Part shown: positions 8,091 to 16,490 of the stretch, piece by piece
Position numbering within the stretch: position 1 is the stretch's first letter
Layout: each line of letters begins with the position of its first letter
NCBI RefSeq assembly: GCF_001428105.1
Contig: NZ_LMSJ01000012.1
Span: 370,569-434,568 of the forward strand
Reading direction: 5' to 3'
DNA: 64,000 bases
From: Paenibacillus sp. Soil766
Lineage (GTDB): Bacteria > Bacillota > Bacilli > Paenibacillales > NBRC-103111
Made by a program: the position numbers and the translations under genes
Notes under the pieces: model-generated
Databases searched by the model: none
What the model was told of the DNA's origin: nothing
The model's input: the letters and a program-made list of their open reading frames with translations, nothing else

Positions 8091-9314
8091 ATGAATCGTA
8101 TGCGTCAATTTCTTCAAGCCTATCATCCTATCGTACATACGCTAATCTTAGGTACGGTCATGGCCCGGGCTGCTTCTTCTATGAGTTTACCGTTCCTAGC
8201 AATCTATTTGGCGAAACACACAGATATGAGCCCAGGGCTCATTGGTATTGTCATTGGAATGGGGGCATTAGCTGGCACGTTCGGTGGTTTTATCGGCGGC
8301 GCACTGTCAGACCGATTTGGAAGACGAGTCATTATGCTCGCGGCACTTTTCGGTTGGGGAATCGTCTTCCTTGGTTTCGGAGTCGTCAAACTACCAGTTC
8401 TGTTTATGCTGCTCAATATGTTAAATGGGCTTTGCCGTTCCTTCTATGAGCCTGTATCGCAAGCTTTAATGGCAGATCTAACTGATCCCTCCAAAAGACG
8501 GCAGGTCTTCTCACTTCGGTATATGGCCATTAACGTCGGTGTAGCAGTCGGTCCATTGCTGGGAGCTTTCTTTGCAACTATGAACGGAGCATTACCCTTT
8601 CTACTCACAGGAATCATTTATTTAATCTATGGCCTAACACTTTACGCTCTTCTCATTAAGTTTGGGATTAAGAAAATCGAAGGTGAGAAGAAATCTATCG
8701 TCACTTTCCGCTCAGCTTTAGGCGTTATTCGTAAGGATATAACGTTCCGGTTGTACATTATCGGAGGGATTATCGGGGCGATTGGTTATTCACAGGTCAT
8801 GGTGACATTGTCTCAGTACTTAGAGAGAGATTTCGTTAATGGTGTCCAAATGTTCGCGATTCTCATGAGCGCCAATGCCATTGTCGTCATTGTGCTGCAG
8901 ATTCCTTTGGGGAGATGGGCAGAAAAGTATTCACCTCTAACAGCAATTGTTGTCGGGAACTTCATGTTCGCACTTGGGGATGTTGGTTTTGCTTTTTCAC
9001 ACTCCCTGACATGGCTCATTATCTCGATGGGGATTTTCACGTTCGGTGAAATACTGAACTATCCAGCCGCGAATATGTTGATCGATAAACTGGCTCCAGA
9101 ACATATGCGTGGAACCTACTATGGTGCCCAATCGTTAACGAATATTGGTCACTTTATGGGGCCATGGATTGGCGGCTTTTTATTAGTATCCTATGGGGGC
9201 AGCACGCTCTTTCTCGTGATAGCTATTTTGTCGATGTTGGGCTCGATTTTCTATTGGAGAGGCACAAAATGTCAAAATAGGGTAAAAATATCGTCGAAAA
9301 TGCAAATATTTTGA
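8091..9314 (+). CDS. MFS transporter, drug-exporter-like
   Basis: Major facilitator protein of 407 residues with about 12 hydrophobic segments. The motif-A sequence GGALSDRFGRRVIML follows TM2, and PSKRRQVFSLRYMAINVGVAVGPLLGA in TM5 is the antiporter-type motif C region, indicating efflux. I used ATG 8091, which has AGAGGAG 9 nt upstream; an in-frame GTG at 8064 has no good site. A TATAAT at 8023-8028 is probably its -10. The substrate is not readable. Confidence 0.85.
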   Translation: MNRMRQFLQAYHPIVHTLILGTVMARAASSMSLPFLAIYLAKHTDMSPGLIGIVIGMGALAGTFGGFIGGALSDRFGRRVIMLAALFGWGIVFLGFGVVKLPVLFMLLNMLNGLCRSFYEPVSQALMADLTDPSKRRQVFSLRYMAINVGVAVGPLLGAFFATMNGALPFLLTGIIYLIYGLTLYALLIKFGIKKIEGEKKSIVTFRSALGVIRKDITFRLYIIGGIIGAIGYSQVMVTLSQYLERDFVNGVQMFAILMSANAIVVIVLQIPLGRWAEKYSPLTAIVVGNFMFALGDVGFAFSHSLTWLIISMGIFTFGEILNYPAANMLIDKLAPEHMRGTYYGAQSLTNIGHFMGPWIGGFLLVSYGGSTLFLVIAILSMLGSIFYWRGTKCQNRVKISSKMQIF

Positions 9315-9427
9315 TGGAATTCGTAAAAATAGTTCCTTGGAACTATTCGATTTCAAATCATCATCCCTTATTCTTGAGAGTATAACAAGTATTTCTATGA
9401 AGGTATCAACTAAAAGATTGTGCACAT

Positions 9428-9532
9428 CATCTCGACAAAGGCAAAGCTGGCGAAAGCCAGTGACGCAAAGCTACAGGGGCCTTACTTCTCCTTCAAAAGG
9501 ACAAGCAGCCAGCCAGCCGCCGAACGATTGGG
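9428..9532 (+). ncRNA. Cyclic di-GMP-I riboswitch (GEMM)
   Basis: The sequence has the family core in order: AAAGGCAAAGC, a P2 stem AGCTGGC-GAAA-GCCAGT with its GAAA tetraloop, GACGCAAAGCTA, a CCTTA receptor-like strand, and a closing AGCAGCCAGCCAGCC segment. These match the c-di-GMP-I consensus for the ligand-binding junction and the tetraloop-receptor contact. An intrinsic terminator follows and then a small gene, so c-di-GMP most likely controls transcription of that gene. Whether it is an on or off switch cannot be told by eye. The ends are approximate. Confidence 0.87.
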
Positions 9533-9545
9533 AATTCACTTACAG

Positions 9546-9580
9546 AACCCCTCTAGTCGGTTCACTACGGTGGGGTTTTT
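9546..9580 (+). terminator. Riboswitch-associated terminator
   Basis: AACCCC-tc-TAGT-cggttc-ACTA-cggt-GGGGTT followed by five T lies between the c-di-GMP aptamer and the next start codon, as expected for the expression platform. Confidence 0.75.
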
Positions 9581-9642
9581 CTCTGTCATAGCGGAGCAAA
9601 GGAATGCAATGGAATGACAAGTACAAAGGAGGCTCTCGCGGC

Positions 9643-9948
9643 ATGAAATCGGAAGTTAAATTGCAAGATGAACAGAAAGCAACATCGTTATGCGGTAACC
9701 ATGTTGCACGTTTAGTGCCATCCACGGATGGACCTAAACTTATGATTAACCGTGAAGAATATGCATTAAACGAAGCGTGTTGGGATGTGGAGATGTTTCA
9801 CGGGAGAAACAATAGCATTCTAATCTTCTACTGGAAAGGTGAAGTAAAGCTTTCGGTGAAAATGCCACCTATGGCACAAATCGAAGCGTTTGTCACAAGA
9901 CTTTTCCAATGTTTATCATCCAAATTGAGAGTGGTTCAACCTATTTAG
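9643..9948 (+). CDS. Unknown 101-residue protein under a c-di-GMP riboswitch
   Basis: I do not recognise this protein. It is soluble, has no signal peptide or membrane segment, and looks like a small alpha/beta domain: strands around VARLVPSTDG, ILIFYWKGEVKLSVKM and a C-terminal amphipathic helix AQIEAFVTRLFQCL. Three cysteines occur at residues of about 17, 46 and 90. The ATG at 9643 has a full AAAGGAGG 10 nt upstream; an earlier in-frame ATG at 9604 lies before that site. It is the only gene between the riboswitch and the next promoter, so it is the likely c-di-GMP-controlled output. Confidence 0.8.
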   Translation: MKSEVKLQDEQKATSLCGNHVARLVPSTDGPKLMINREEYALNEACWDVEMFHGRNNSILIFYWKGEVKLSVKMPPMAQIEAFVTRLFQCLSSKLRVVQPI

Positions 9949-10012
9949 GTGAATCGCTCTTTTTTTTCGCTTGTAGAAGATAAGGCAGCGGGAATAATTA
10001 GAGATTTCCTCA

Positions 10013-10042
10013 TTGTCACCAATCGACCCTAGCTGATATAAT
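10013..10042 (+). promoter_or_regulatory. SigA-type promoter for the DHH gene
   Basis: TTGTCA and TATAAT are separated by 18 nt, about 50 nt before the start codon. Confidence 0.55.
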
Positions 10043-10094
10043 ATACGAATACAATTCGTAGTTCTTAAGAACTATGTGAAAGGGGATGCATGGC

Positions 10095-11009
10095 ATGAGA
10101 TTGATTACACGTTCCGATTTCGATGGTTTAGTATGCGCGATGCTCTTCAAACAATTAAATATGGTGGATGAAATGAAATTTGTCCATCCCAAAGATATGC
10201 AGGATGGCTTAATTGAGGTTACCGAGAATGATATCCTGGCTAATGTTCCCTATGTCGCTGGATGTGGCTTATGGTTCGATCATCACTCCAGTGAACTCAC
10301 ACGGATGGGGGAATCAGTAACGTTTAAAGGAGAAACTCGGCTTGCTCCAAGCGCTGCGCGAGTGGTCTATGATTACTATGGTGGTAAAGAAACCTTCGGC
10401 GATATCGACGATATTATGATTGGTGTAGATAAAGCGGACTCCGCACAATTTAGCAAAGAGGACATTTTGAATCCAAGCGGTTGGGATTTGCTTTCGTTTA
10501 TTATGGATGCACGAACGGGATTAGGTCGTTATCGGGATTATCGCATCAGCAACTATCAGTTGATGGAGGATCTCGTTGAGCATTGTGCAACGAAATCCGT
10601 AAGCGAGATCATGGAATTGCCCGACGTGAAAGAGCGAGTAGCTCGTTACTTTGAGTTAGATGCACTATACAGGGACATGCTTCAAACCTATACCCGAGTA
10701 GAAGGAAATGTCGTCATTACGGATCTTCGTGACGTGGAGACTATTTATCCAGGGAATCGTTTCATGATTTATGCGCTGTATCCGGAGCAAAACACCTCCA
10801 TTTGGATCGTTGATGGCCGAAATAAACAAAACTGCGTATTTGCTTGTGGACACAGCATTGTCAATCGCACGGCACAAACAAACATCGGTGATTTGATGCT
10901 TCAAAATGGTGGAGGCGGGCATCAAGCTGCAGGGACTTGCCAAGTGGACTATGCGCAAGCCGACGAGGTTCTTCACAAAATCGTTGAAACGATGCAAGCA
11001 GCAGGTTAA
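10095..11009 (+). CDS. DHH/DHHA1 family phosphoesterase
   Basis: A 304-residue protein of the DHH superfamily (exopolyphosphatase or nanoRNase-like). The metal-binding order is visible: RSDFDGLVCAM near the N-terminus (D-x-D), CGLWFDHHSSE (the DHH motif) and VDKADSAQF. The C-terminal DHHA1 nucleotide-binding region is GGGGHQAAGTC. Relatives cleave short oligonucleotides, cyclic dinucleotides or polyphosphate; which applies is undetermined. AAAGGGG lies 9 nt before ATG 10095; the ATG at 10086 abuts that site. Confidence 0.85.
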   Translation: MRLITRSDFDGLVCAMLFKQLNMVDEMKFVHPKDMQDGLIEVTENDILANVPYVAGCGLWFDHHSSELTRMGESVTFKGETRLAPSAARVVYDYYGGKETFGDIDDIMIGVDKADSAQFSKEDILNPSGWDLLSFIMDARTGLGRYRDYRISNYQLMEDLVEHCATKSVSEIMELPDVKERVARYFELDALYRDMLQTYTRVEGNVVITDLRDVETIYPGNRFMIYALYPEQNTSIWIVDGRNKQNCVFACGHSIVNRTAQTNIGDLMLQNGGGGHQAAGTCQVDYAQADEVLHKIVETMQAAG

Positions 11010-11079
11010 AATAAGTGGACAAGCCGCAGCAGGGGAGCAGCCCAGCATGCGGTTTTTCTTTGTAGGGAGGTCATTTTCA

Positions 11080-11475
11080 ATGAAATTAAATCAGATGCAT
11101 CACGTTGCGATTATTTGTTCGAATTACGAGCAGTCGAAGCATTTCTATGTTAATCTACTTGGACTCACCGTTATTCATGAAACTTATCGCGCAGAAAGAG
11201 ACTCATACAAATTGGATTTACGAATTGGGGATACCCAGCAAGAAATTGAATTGTTTTCTTTTCCGAATCCACCCCAGCGTGTGAACCAACCCGAAGCCAG
11301 GGGACTACGTCATCTTGCCTTCGTTGTTGCAAATATGGAACAAAGTGTCCAAGAGTTAGAAAGTAAAGGAATTCTGGTTGAGCCAGTGCGGATAGATCCG
11401 ATTACGGGGAATCTTTACACCTTTTTTGCGGATCCTGATGGACTGCCGTTGGAATTGGTGGAGATTGTTGGATAG
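11080..11475 (+). CDS. VOC family protein (glyoxalase-like, GloA2/YaeR type)
   Basis: A 131-residue single-domain vicinal oxygen chelate protein. Metal ligands are His in MHHVAIICSNY, Glu in QEIELFSF, His in GLRHLAFVV and Glu in GLPLELVEIVG, the full set of four. Sequence order matches the SMU1112c/YaeR subgroup of putative lyases; the substrate is unknown. The GGGAGG site 9 nt upstream fixes the start at 11080 and removes a false extension into the preceding gene. Confidence 0.88.
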   Translation: MKLNQMHHVAIICSNYEQSKHFYVNLLGLTVIHETYRAERDSYKLDLRIGDTQQEIELFSFPNPPQRVNQPEARGLRHLAFVVANMEQSVQELESKGILVEPVRIDPITGNLYTFFADPDGLPLELVEIVG

Positions 11476-11674
11476 GTGAAATTCCGAGCGGGTCGAAGGA
11501 GAGCGGACTGCTGACTAAATAATCGTAGAGCCATTAGTTAGATGGATGGTGATCGGTCGCCAGAGCTCTTATTTGTCCATTTCGCGGGAAATTTCCTCCA
11601 AAAATGGTGAATTGCTGAGCGCTGGTGTCTGACAGTTTGGGACGGGAAACAGGCTTCCCCATATGGTGCAATCC
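11476..11674. other. Intergenic stretch without recognised feature
   Basis: About 200 nt between the VOC gene and the shared terminator. I found no ORF with a ribosome binding site and no known RNA motif here. Confidence 0.5.
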
Positions 11675-11722
11675 AAAAACAGCGTAAGCTAAGAGATCTA
11701 ACCTCTTAGCTTACGCTGTTTT
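11675..11722. terminator. Bidirectional terminator between convergent genes
   Basis: A 17-bp perfect stem, ACAGCGTAAGCTAAGAG with its complement, is flanked by A and T runs on both sides. Confidence 0.85.
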
Positions 11723-11739
11723 GGAATGTTATTGGTACT

Positions 11740-12879
11740 TTACCTGCGCGGAGGCAGAGGGCCTAGATATTGGAACAAATTACATTCGATACGACCGTTA
11801 AAAAGCTTACGCTTCTTGTCGGCGCGGCGGTTCATGTAATGCTCGAGCTGTGTGCTCGGGCTTAGAATGAACAGGCTCCACGACGGCATCGGCCTGGTCA
11901 GTGCACCGAGCTCGCGCAGCGCAAGCTCGACATCCGGTGCTTCACCAAGACGCTCGCCGTACGGCGGATTGGTGATTAAGCAGCCATAATCGCCGCGCGG
12001 GCGCGCTTTGGCGATGGGTTCAACCTTCAGCTGGAACTGCTTCGTCAATCCAGCTGCCTTAGCTGCCGCCTCTGCCACTTCGATGGCAGCAGGGTCAATG
12101 TCGCTGCCGACGATGTGCAGCGGCACGTTGTCTTTGACCGCGTCGAAGGCTTCGTCGCGGGCTTTGTCCCAGAGCTTGCGGGGAATGTTCCCCCAAGCTT
12201 CACTAGGGAAGCTGCGCCGCAGGCCTGGCGCGATATTCCAGCCGATCATCGCGGCTTCGATCGGGATGGTTCCCGACCCGCAGAACGGGTCGTAGAGCGG
12301 CCGGTCGACGTTCCAGCGGCTTAACAGGATCATAGCGGCCGCCATTGTTTCCTTCAGCGGCGCTTCGGTTACGAGCTTACGGTAGCCTCGCTTGTGCAGG
12401 CTCGGGCCTGTCGTGTCGATCGTTAGCGTCGCGATATCGTTCAGCAGGGCCACTTCAATCACGTAGCGAGCTCCGTTCTCGGGGAACCACTCGGTGCCGT
12501 AGCGCTGCTTCAGCTTCTCGACAACAGCTTTCTTAGCGATCCCTTGGCAAGCAGGAACGCTGGATAATTGTGACTTATGGGATCGCCCCTCGACAGGGAA
12601 TTCGGCATCGTTCGGAATCCAGTCTGGCCAAGCGAGCGCTTTGGTGCCTTCGAAAAGCTCATCGAAGGTTGTTGCTTTGAATTGCCCCATAAGCACGAGG
12701 ACGCGATCTGCGGTACGCAGCCAAAGATTCGTGCGACAGATGGCCAATTCGTCACCAAAGAATCGGACGCGTCCATTCTCGACAGTCAATTCCTCATAGC
12801 CGAGATCACGGATTTCGCGGGCAACGATAGCCTCAAGTCCCATCGGGCAAGTGGCGATTAGTTCAATTTTTTGTGGCAT
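11740..12879 (-). CDS. THUMP-domain class I RNA methyltransferase (RlmL N-terminal/YpsC-like)
   Basis: A 379-residue SAM-dependent rRNA or tRNA base methyltransferase. It opens with IATCPMGLEAIVAREIRDLGYE, followed by a THUMP RNA-binding region (about 45-155). The methyltransferase domain has DPFCGSGTIPIEAAMIG, then LITNPPYGERLG, the catalytic NPPY motif of N2-guanine methyltransferases such as RlmL. I used ATG 12879, with GGAAGGA 7-8 nt upstream. The middle of the gene (about 11870-12540) is clearly more GC-rich than its flanks. Confidence 0.9.
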   Translation of the reverse strand: MPQKIELIATCPMGLEAIVAREIRDLGYEELTVENGRVRFFGDELAICRTNLWLRTADRVLVLMGQFKATTFDELFEGTKALAWPDWIPNDAEFPVEGRSHKSQLSSVPACQGIAKKAVVEKLKQRYGTEWFPENGARYVIEVALLNDIATLTIDTTGPSLHKRGYRKLVTEAPLKETMAAAMILLSRWNVDRPLYDPFCGSGTIPIEAAMIGWNIAPGLRRSFPSEAWGNIPRKLWDKARDEAFDAVKDNVPLHIVGSDIDPAAIEVAEAAAKAAGLTKQFQLKVEPIAKARPRGDYGCLITNPPYGERLGEAPDVELALRELGALTRPMPSWSLFILSPSTQLEHYMNRRADKKRKLFNGRIECNLFQYLGPLPPRR

Positions 12880-13015
12880 AGGTATAGTCCTTCCATCCGG
12901 GTTGTACAACGCTCAGAAAACTCATACAATTAACAAGTATAGGACAAATAGGTTACACTTACAAACGGGTAATGCAAAGTTCCTACATATGATGCGAATT
13001 TAGGAGGTCAAATAC

Positions 13016-13651
13016 ATGGAAACGATCACTGCGGAAAGCTATATGGAAGGTTTATATGAAGAAGATGCCGTACTATCACGGGTGAAGGAAGTTATTGTTG
13101 CTCATAACATGCCTGAGATTTCGATCGCCCCAGGATATGGCAGATTGTTAACGATGCTGGTTACGATGATAGACGCGAAGCGAGTGTTGGAAATTGGTGC
13201 GTTAGGCGGTTACAGCGGCATTTGCTTAGCGAGAGGGTTAAAAGAAGGCGGTAAGCTCATATCCCTGGAGCTGAAACAAGATTTCGCGGATGTAGCGAAG
13301 CGCAACGTGACGGATGCCGGTCTCGGAGAATTCGTTGAATATCGGATTGGTGAAGCACTCCATCACTTGAATGAGCTGTTGGAGCGGGGCGAACGCTTCG
13401 ATTTCTTCTTTATTGACGCGGATAAAGTGAATTATCCGAACTATCTGGAGCTCGCGATCAAGCTGGCGAATCCAGGGGCAATCATTGCGGGAGATAATAC
13501 GCTGATGCGAGGCAAAGTTGTTGATGAGGGGCAGACGAAGGCATCCGTCCAAGCGATGCGAACGTTTAATCAGCGGATTGCGACAGATGAGAAGCTGGAA
13601 AGCACCATACTTCCGGCGTATGATGGTTTGGCTTTAGCACGGGTGAAATAG
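13016..13651 (+). CDS. SAM-dependent O-methyltransferase (catechol/caffeoyl-CoA type)
   Basis: A 211-residue class I methyltransferase of the PF01596 group. Motif I is VLEIGALGGYSGICLAR, the acidic ribose-binding residue is in LISLELKQDF, and the metal and substrate region is FDFFFIDADKVNYPNYLELA. AGGAGGTC lies upstream of the ATG. Bacterial relatives such as YrrM act on hydroxyls of small aromatics or on tRNA hydroxyuridine (TrmR). TrmR-like activity is possible but not shown by sequence alone. Confidence 0.87.
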   Translation: METITAESYMEGLYEEDAVLSRVKEVIVAHNMPEISIAPGYGRLLTMLVTMIDAKRVLEIGALGGYSGICLARGLKEGGKLISLELKQDFADVAKRNVTDAGLGEFVEYRIGEALHHLNELLERGERFDFFFIDADKVNYPNYLELAIKLANPGAIIAGDNTLMRGKVVDEGQTKASVQAMRTFNQRIATDEKLESTILPAYDGLALARVK

Positions 13652-13662
13652 ATCAATTGTTA

Positions 13663-13700
13663 GAAAGAGCGATCCGCAGTTGGCTGCTGATCGCTCTTTC
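13663..13700. terminator. Bidirectional terminator
   Basis: GAAAGAGCGATC-c-GCAG-ttgg-CTGC-t-GATCGCTCTTTC between convergent genes. Confidence 0.8.
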
Positions 13701-13706
13701 GTCATG

Positions 13707-13928
13707 TTAGGATGCTTTTTCTTTCGTATGTAAATCAGAATCGATCCTAATCGTATCTTTTATTTGTGGTTTAATTTGTGTTAGTGGTGCCTGAGGTTGC
13801 TTGGCAGGTTCGAGGTGAGTCGTTGTACGTTGTTTCTTGAAGCTCAATGTGCTTAAGCTGTTCCAATAGATAAACAAACATTCTGCACAAACGATAATCA
13901 GTAGGATTCTACGCCAATTTAGCTTCAT
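13707..13928 (-). CDS. Small single-pass membrane protein, unknown
   Basis: A 73-residue protein with basic N-terminus (MKLNWRR) and one hydrophobic segment (about 8-25: ILLIIVCAECLFIYWNSL), then a polar Pro/Gln/Lys-rich tail. GTGAGG lies 9 nt before the ATG, and the gene ends just before a good terminator, so it is probably real. No family recognised. Confidence 0.55.
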   Translation of the reverse strand: MKLNWRRILLIIVCAECLFIYWNSLSTLSFKKQRTTTHLEPAKQPQAPLTQIKPQIKDTIRIDSDLHTKEKAS

Positions 13929-14280
13929 TTAGATAAGCCTCACTTTCCATCACACCCCTATATTAGCATATAGTGGAATTAATTTCCATGAGTTTTCATC
14001 CAAGGGTAAAATCTTTCCGAAATCGCTTGGCATGTCGAATAAATGGGAAACCTCCATCTAATTTTTGCGATTTTTGCAGATTGTTCGGATTCGATGGAAA
14101 AAGAGAAAGTACATCTAAATACCTCATTTTTCGAGAAAATGAAGGATAGAGTGGAGATTAGCTACCTAAAATCCAGTTATTTGAGCAAAAGTGTGTTTTG
14201 GGCTGATAATAACTGGATATTTTCCATTTAACTTGCTGGGTGGAAGGAAGAGTTATATTGGAGTAGTTGGGGTTACATGC
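13929..14280. other. 352-nt intergenic region with dispersed repeat pair
   Basis: No convincing gene. Two short ORFs here lack ribosome binding sites. The right half carries an inverted pair of the AATAACTGGATTTT repeat, also found at 45017-45297. Confidence 0.6.
14168..14223. repeat. Inverted pair of dispersed repeat AATAACTGGAT
   Basis: AAAATCCAGTTATT at 14168-14181 faces AATAACTGGATATTTT at 14208-14223. The shared core is 11 nt and perfect. The same unit recurs several times downstream of the 6S RNA gene. Confidence 0.65.
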
Positions 14281-15063
14281 TTAATCACTCAAATGCACCA
14301 ATCCCGACGTAATCTCCAACTCATACCGTCGACTATCGGGCATCTGAGCATCGTACGCTATCTGTACAGCTCGCTTGATATCATAGGGGACTCGAACGAA
14401 TTGCAACGTAACCCCTGCTTGAACCGCAGGATCCGTCTCTCCCTCGATCACACAGTAACACGCCTGAGGTATACCATCATAAGGAATACCAACACTGCCC
14501 ACATTGAACAGCATCAACCCGCTGCGCTCTCCCAGACTCGCCTTCTCCTTCTCCGAAGGATTGCTCAACGTCAACATATAGGGGATATGAATATCCCCAT
14601 AGCCGACAATATCAGGCTCATTCCCACCGTAAGGGAGTTCGGTCATCTCCGTATTCGCAAACATCGCTAGCCGCTCTTTCTTGGAAGCTTCTCGTTTCAA
14701 TCGATGAAAAACACTTTGAGCAGAGGCGTGGAACAAGCGAATATGTTTCCCGCTTAGCATCAGATCGATCGAGAATGGGAGCTGCTTCAAATAGGCGAGA
14801 CGCTCATCGCCAAGTGATTGCTGCTGCCATAAGCCTGCAGGCAACTCCTGCGGCATTGTAATGCCGAGATCCCAGTTGCCTTGCACAACAGCTTCACAAG
14901 TCAATTGGATGAGGTCGATAACCTCTGCCGAGCTTGGCCCTTTGCCAACAAGATCGCCAAGACAGAAGATACGTGTAAGGCCTCTACGCGCAATATCGTG
15001 AAGCACTGCTTCTAATGCAGGTAGGTTACCATGAATATCGGAAATAATAGCGATTTTCTCCAA
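14281..15063 (-). CDS. Calcineurin-like metallophosphoesterase (YfcE/MJ0936-type)
   Basis: A 260-residue metal-dependent phosphoesterase. Motifs in order: SDIHGNLPAL (D-x-H), CLGDLVGKGP (GD), VQGNWD (GN-D in place of GNHD), GYGDIHIPYM and NVGSVGIPYDG. The His of the usual GNH is replaced by W, as in other MJ0936-like proteins. Start is TTG 15063 with AAAGGAA upstream. Likely substrates are phosphodiesters; specificity unknown. Confidence 0.83.
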   Translation of the reverse strand: MEKIAIISDIHGNLPALEAVLHDIARRGLTRIFCLGDLVGKGPSSAEVIDLIQLTCEAVVQGNWDLGITMPQELPAGLWQQQSLGDERLAYLKQLPFSIDLMLSGKHIRLFHASAQSVFHRLKREASKKERLAMFANTEMTELPYGGNEPDIVGYGDIHIPYMLTLSNPSEKEKASLGERSGLMLFNVGSVGIPYDGIPQACYCVIEGETDPAVQAGVTLQFVRVPYDIKRAVQIAYDAQMPDSRRYELEITSGLVHLSD

Positions 15064-15194
15064 GCGACTGGTTCCTTTCTTTTCCTAAGTATTGCTTCTG
15101 TTATACCACACAAGGCAGACAATCTGAAAATGTGAGTCTTACCCTATTACCCAACGATGTCGACTTCTGTTATAATTTGTAGGGGGAAAGGGGA

Positions 15195-16472
15195 ATGTTT
15201 GAATTGGAATCTAGACAAGATCGTCACGGTAAATCGAAAAAAGAATCAAATCCGAGCAAAAAGCCTTCACTTAAGGTTTTAGGTGGCTTCACAGTTGCAG
15301 CGATTGCTTGTTTCGCTATTGGAATCGGAGCTTCTTATTTGTCATCCAATTATAATAATGGGGATGAAGAGGGAGCAGCATCAACACCAATGGCTGTTAT
15401 TTCACCGAAACCATCGACCAACACTACGAATGGAAATTCGACTGTGCAGGTAAGTCCCAAGGCTTCTGCCATCGTTACCCCGACACCAACACCATCAGCG
15501 AATGCAACAGCGGTAAAGCAAGTAGGAACTGGCGCACAAGTGAAGTTAACTTTTGTGGGTGATGTCATTATGGCCTCCAAAGTGGAAGATATTCTTAAGC
15601 AAAAAGGCTATGATTACCCGTACACGCATGTAAAAGATTTCTTAACCAAAGCTGATTTTACAATTGCAAATTTGGAATCGCCAATAACGACTAGAGGCAG
15701 CGTTCAGAGCAAAGAGTACGTGTATCGTTCTGCGCCTGAGGCATTGCCCCCGCTTAAACAAGCAGGTGTTGACATTGTCAACCTAGCCAATAACCACATC
15801 ATGGATTATGGATCTGAAGGTTTGTTAGATACGATGAAAGCCCTGGATCAAGAGGGCATTAAGCGAGTGGGGGCTGGCAAGGATAATGCAGAAGCCTACC
15901 AACCAACGATCGTGGAAAAAGATGGTATGAAGATTGCTGTTTTTGGTTTCAGTCGTGTCGTTCCAGAAGCTTCTTGGAAAGCTGCGCCTGGTCATCCTGG
16001 CGTTGCCGAAACGTATAACTTTAAGCCGCCTGTTGAAGCCATTGAGAAAGCCAAAGCAACTGCAGATCTGGTTGTTGTTGTAGCTCATTGGGGAGTAGAA
16101 CGCGATGACAATCCGGATAAGTATCAGAAGGAACTCGCTCATCGTTATATTGATGCAGGAGCAGATCTGGTTATAGGCGGACATCCGCATGTCTTACAAG
16201 GCTTTGAACAATACAAAGGCAAATGGATTGCCTATAGTTTAGGTAACTTCATTTTCACGACGAATGACACGCCGAAAACTTGGGAAACCGTCATCTTGGA
16301 AGCGGCTTGTTCAAAGGACAAGTCCTGCGATATTCATCTAGTGCCGATTTTGACGAAATCAGCCTTACCAACGCCAATGAATGAGGAAGATGGATCGAAG
16401 CTATTCCAACGTTTAAGTAAAATATCTATCGGTGCTACGGTGGATGCGCAAGGCAATGTGAATAAGAAATAG
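15195..16472 (+). CDS. CapA family protein (PgsA-like, membrane-anchored)
   Basis: A 425-residue protein with a basic N-terminus, one membrane segment (about 29-51) and a Ser/Thr/Pro linker rich in SPKPS and TPTPTPS. The catalytic-type domain is a CapA metallophosphatase-like fold: LTFVGDVIMASK, ANLESPITTRG, VNLANNHIMDYGSEGL, VVVVAHWGVERD and VIGGHPHVLQGFE. Relatives act in poly-gamma-glutamate export. No pgsBC genes are adjacent, so a polyglutamate role is not implied here. An in-frame TATAAT at about 15171 may be its -10. Confidence 0.87.
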   Translation: MFELESRQDRHGKSKKESNPSKKPSLKVLGGFTVAAIACFAIGIGASYLSSNYNNGDEEGAASTPMAVISPKPSTNTTNGNSTVQVSPKASAIVTPTPTPSANATAVKQVGTGAQVKLTFVGDVIMASKVEDILKQKGYDYPYTHVKDFLTKADFTIANLESPITTRGSVQSKEYVYRSAPEALPPLKQAGVDIVNLANNHIMDYGSEGLLDTMKALDQEGIKRVGAGKDNAEAYQPTIVEKDGMKIAVFGFSRVVPEASWKAAPGHPGVAETYNFKPPVEAIEKAKATADLVVVVAHWGVERDDNPDKYQKELAHRYIDAGADLVIGGHPHVLQGFEQYKGKWIAYSLGNFIFTTNDTPKTWETVILEAACSKDKSCDIHLVPILTKSALPTPMNEEDGSKLFQRLSKISIGATVDAQGNVNKK

Positions 16473-16490
16473 TAGAGGAGTTCATCTGAC

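Noticed and set aside
9337-9617. Two short rightward ORFs before the 101-residue gene
   Set aside because: They run through the riboswitch aptamer and terminator and lack start signals.
12008-12861. Rightward ORFs inside the RlmL-type gene
   Set aside because: Antisense shadows in a GC-rich block.
14043-14670. ORFs between the small membrane protein and the metallophosphatase
   Set aside because: No ribosome binding site; the second is an antisense shadow of the phosphatase gene.
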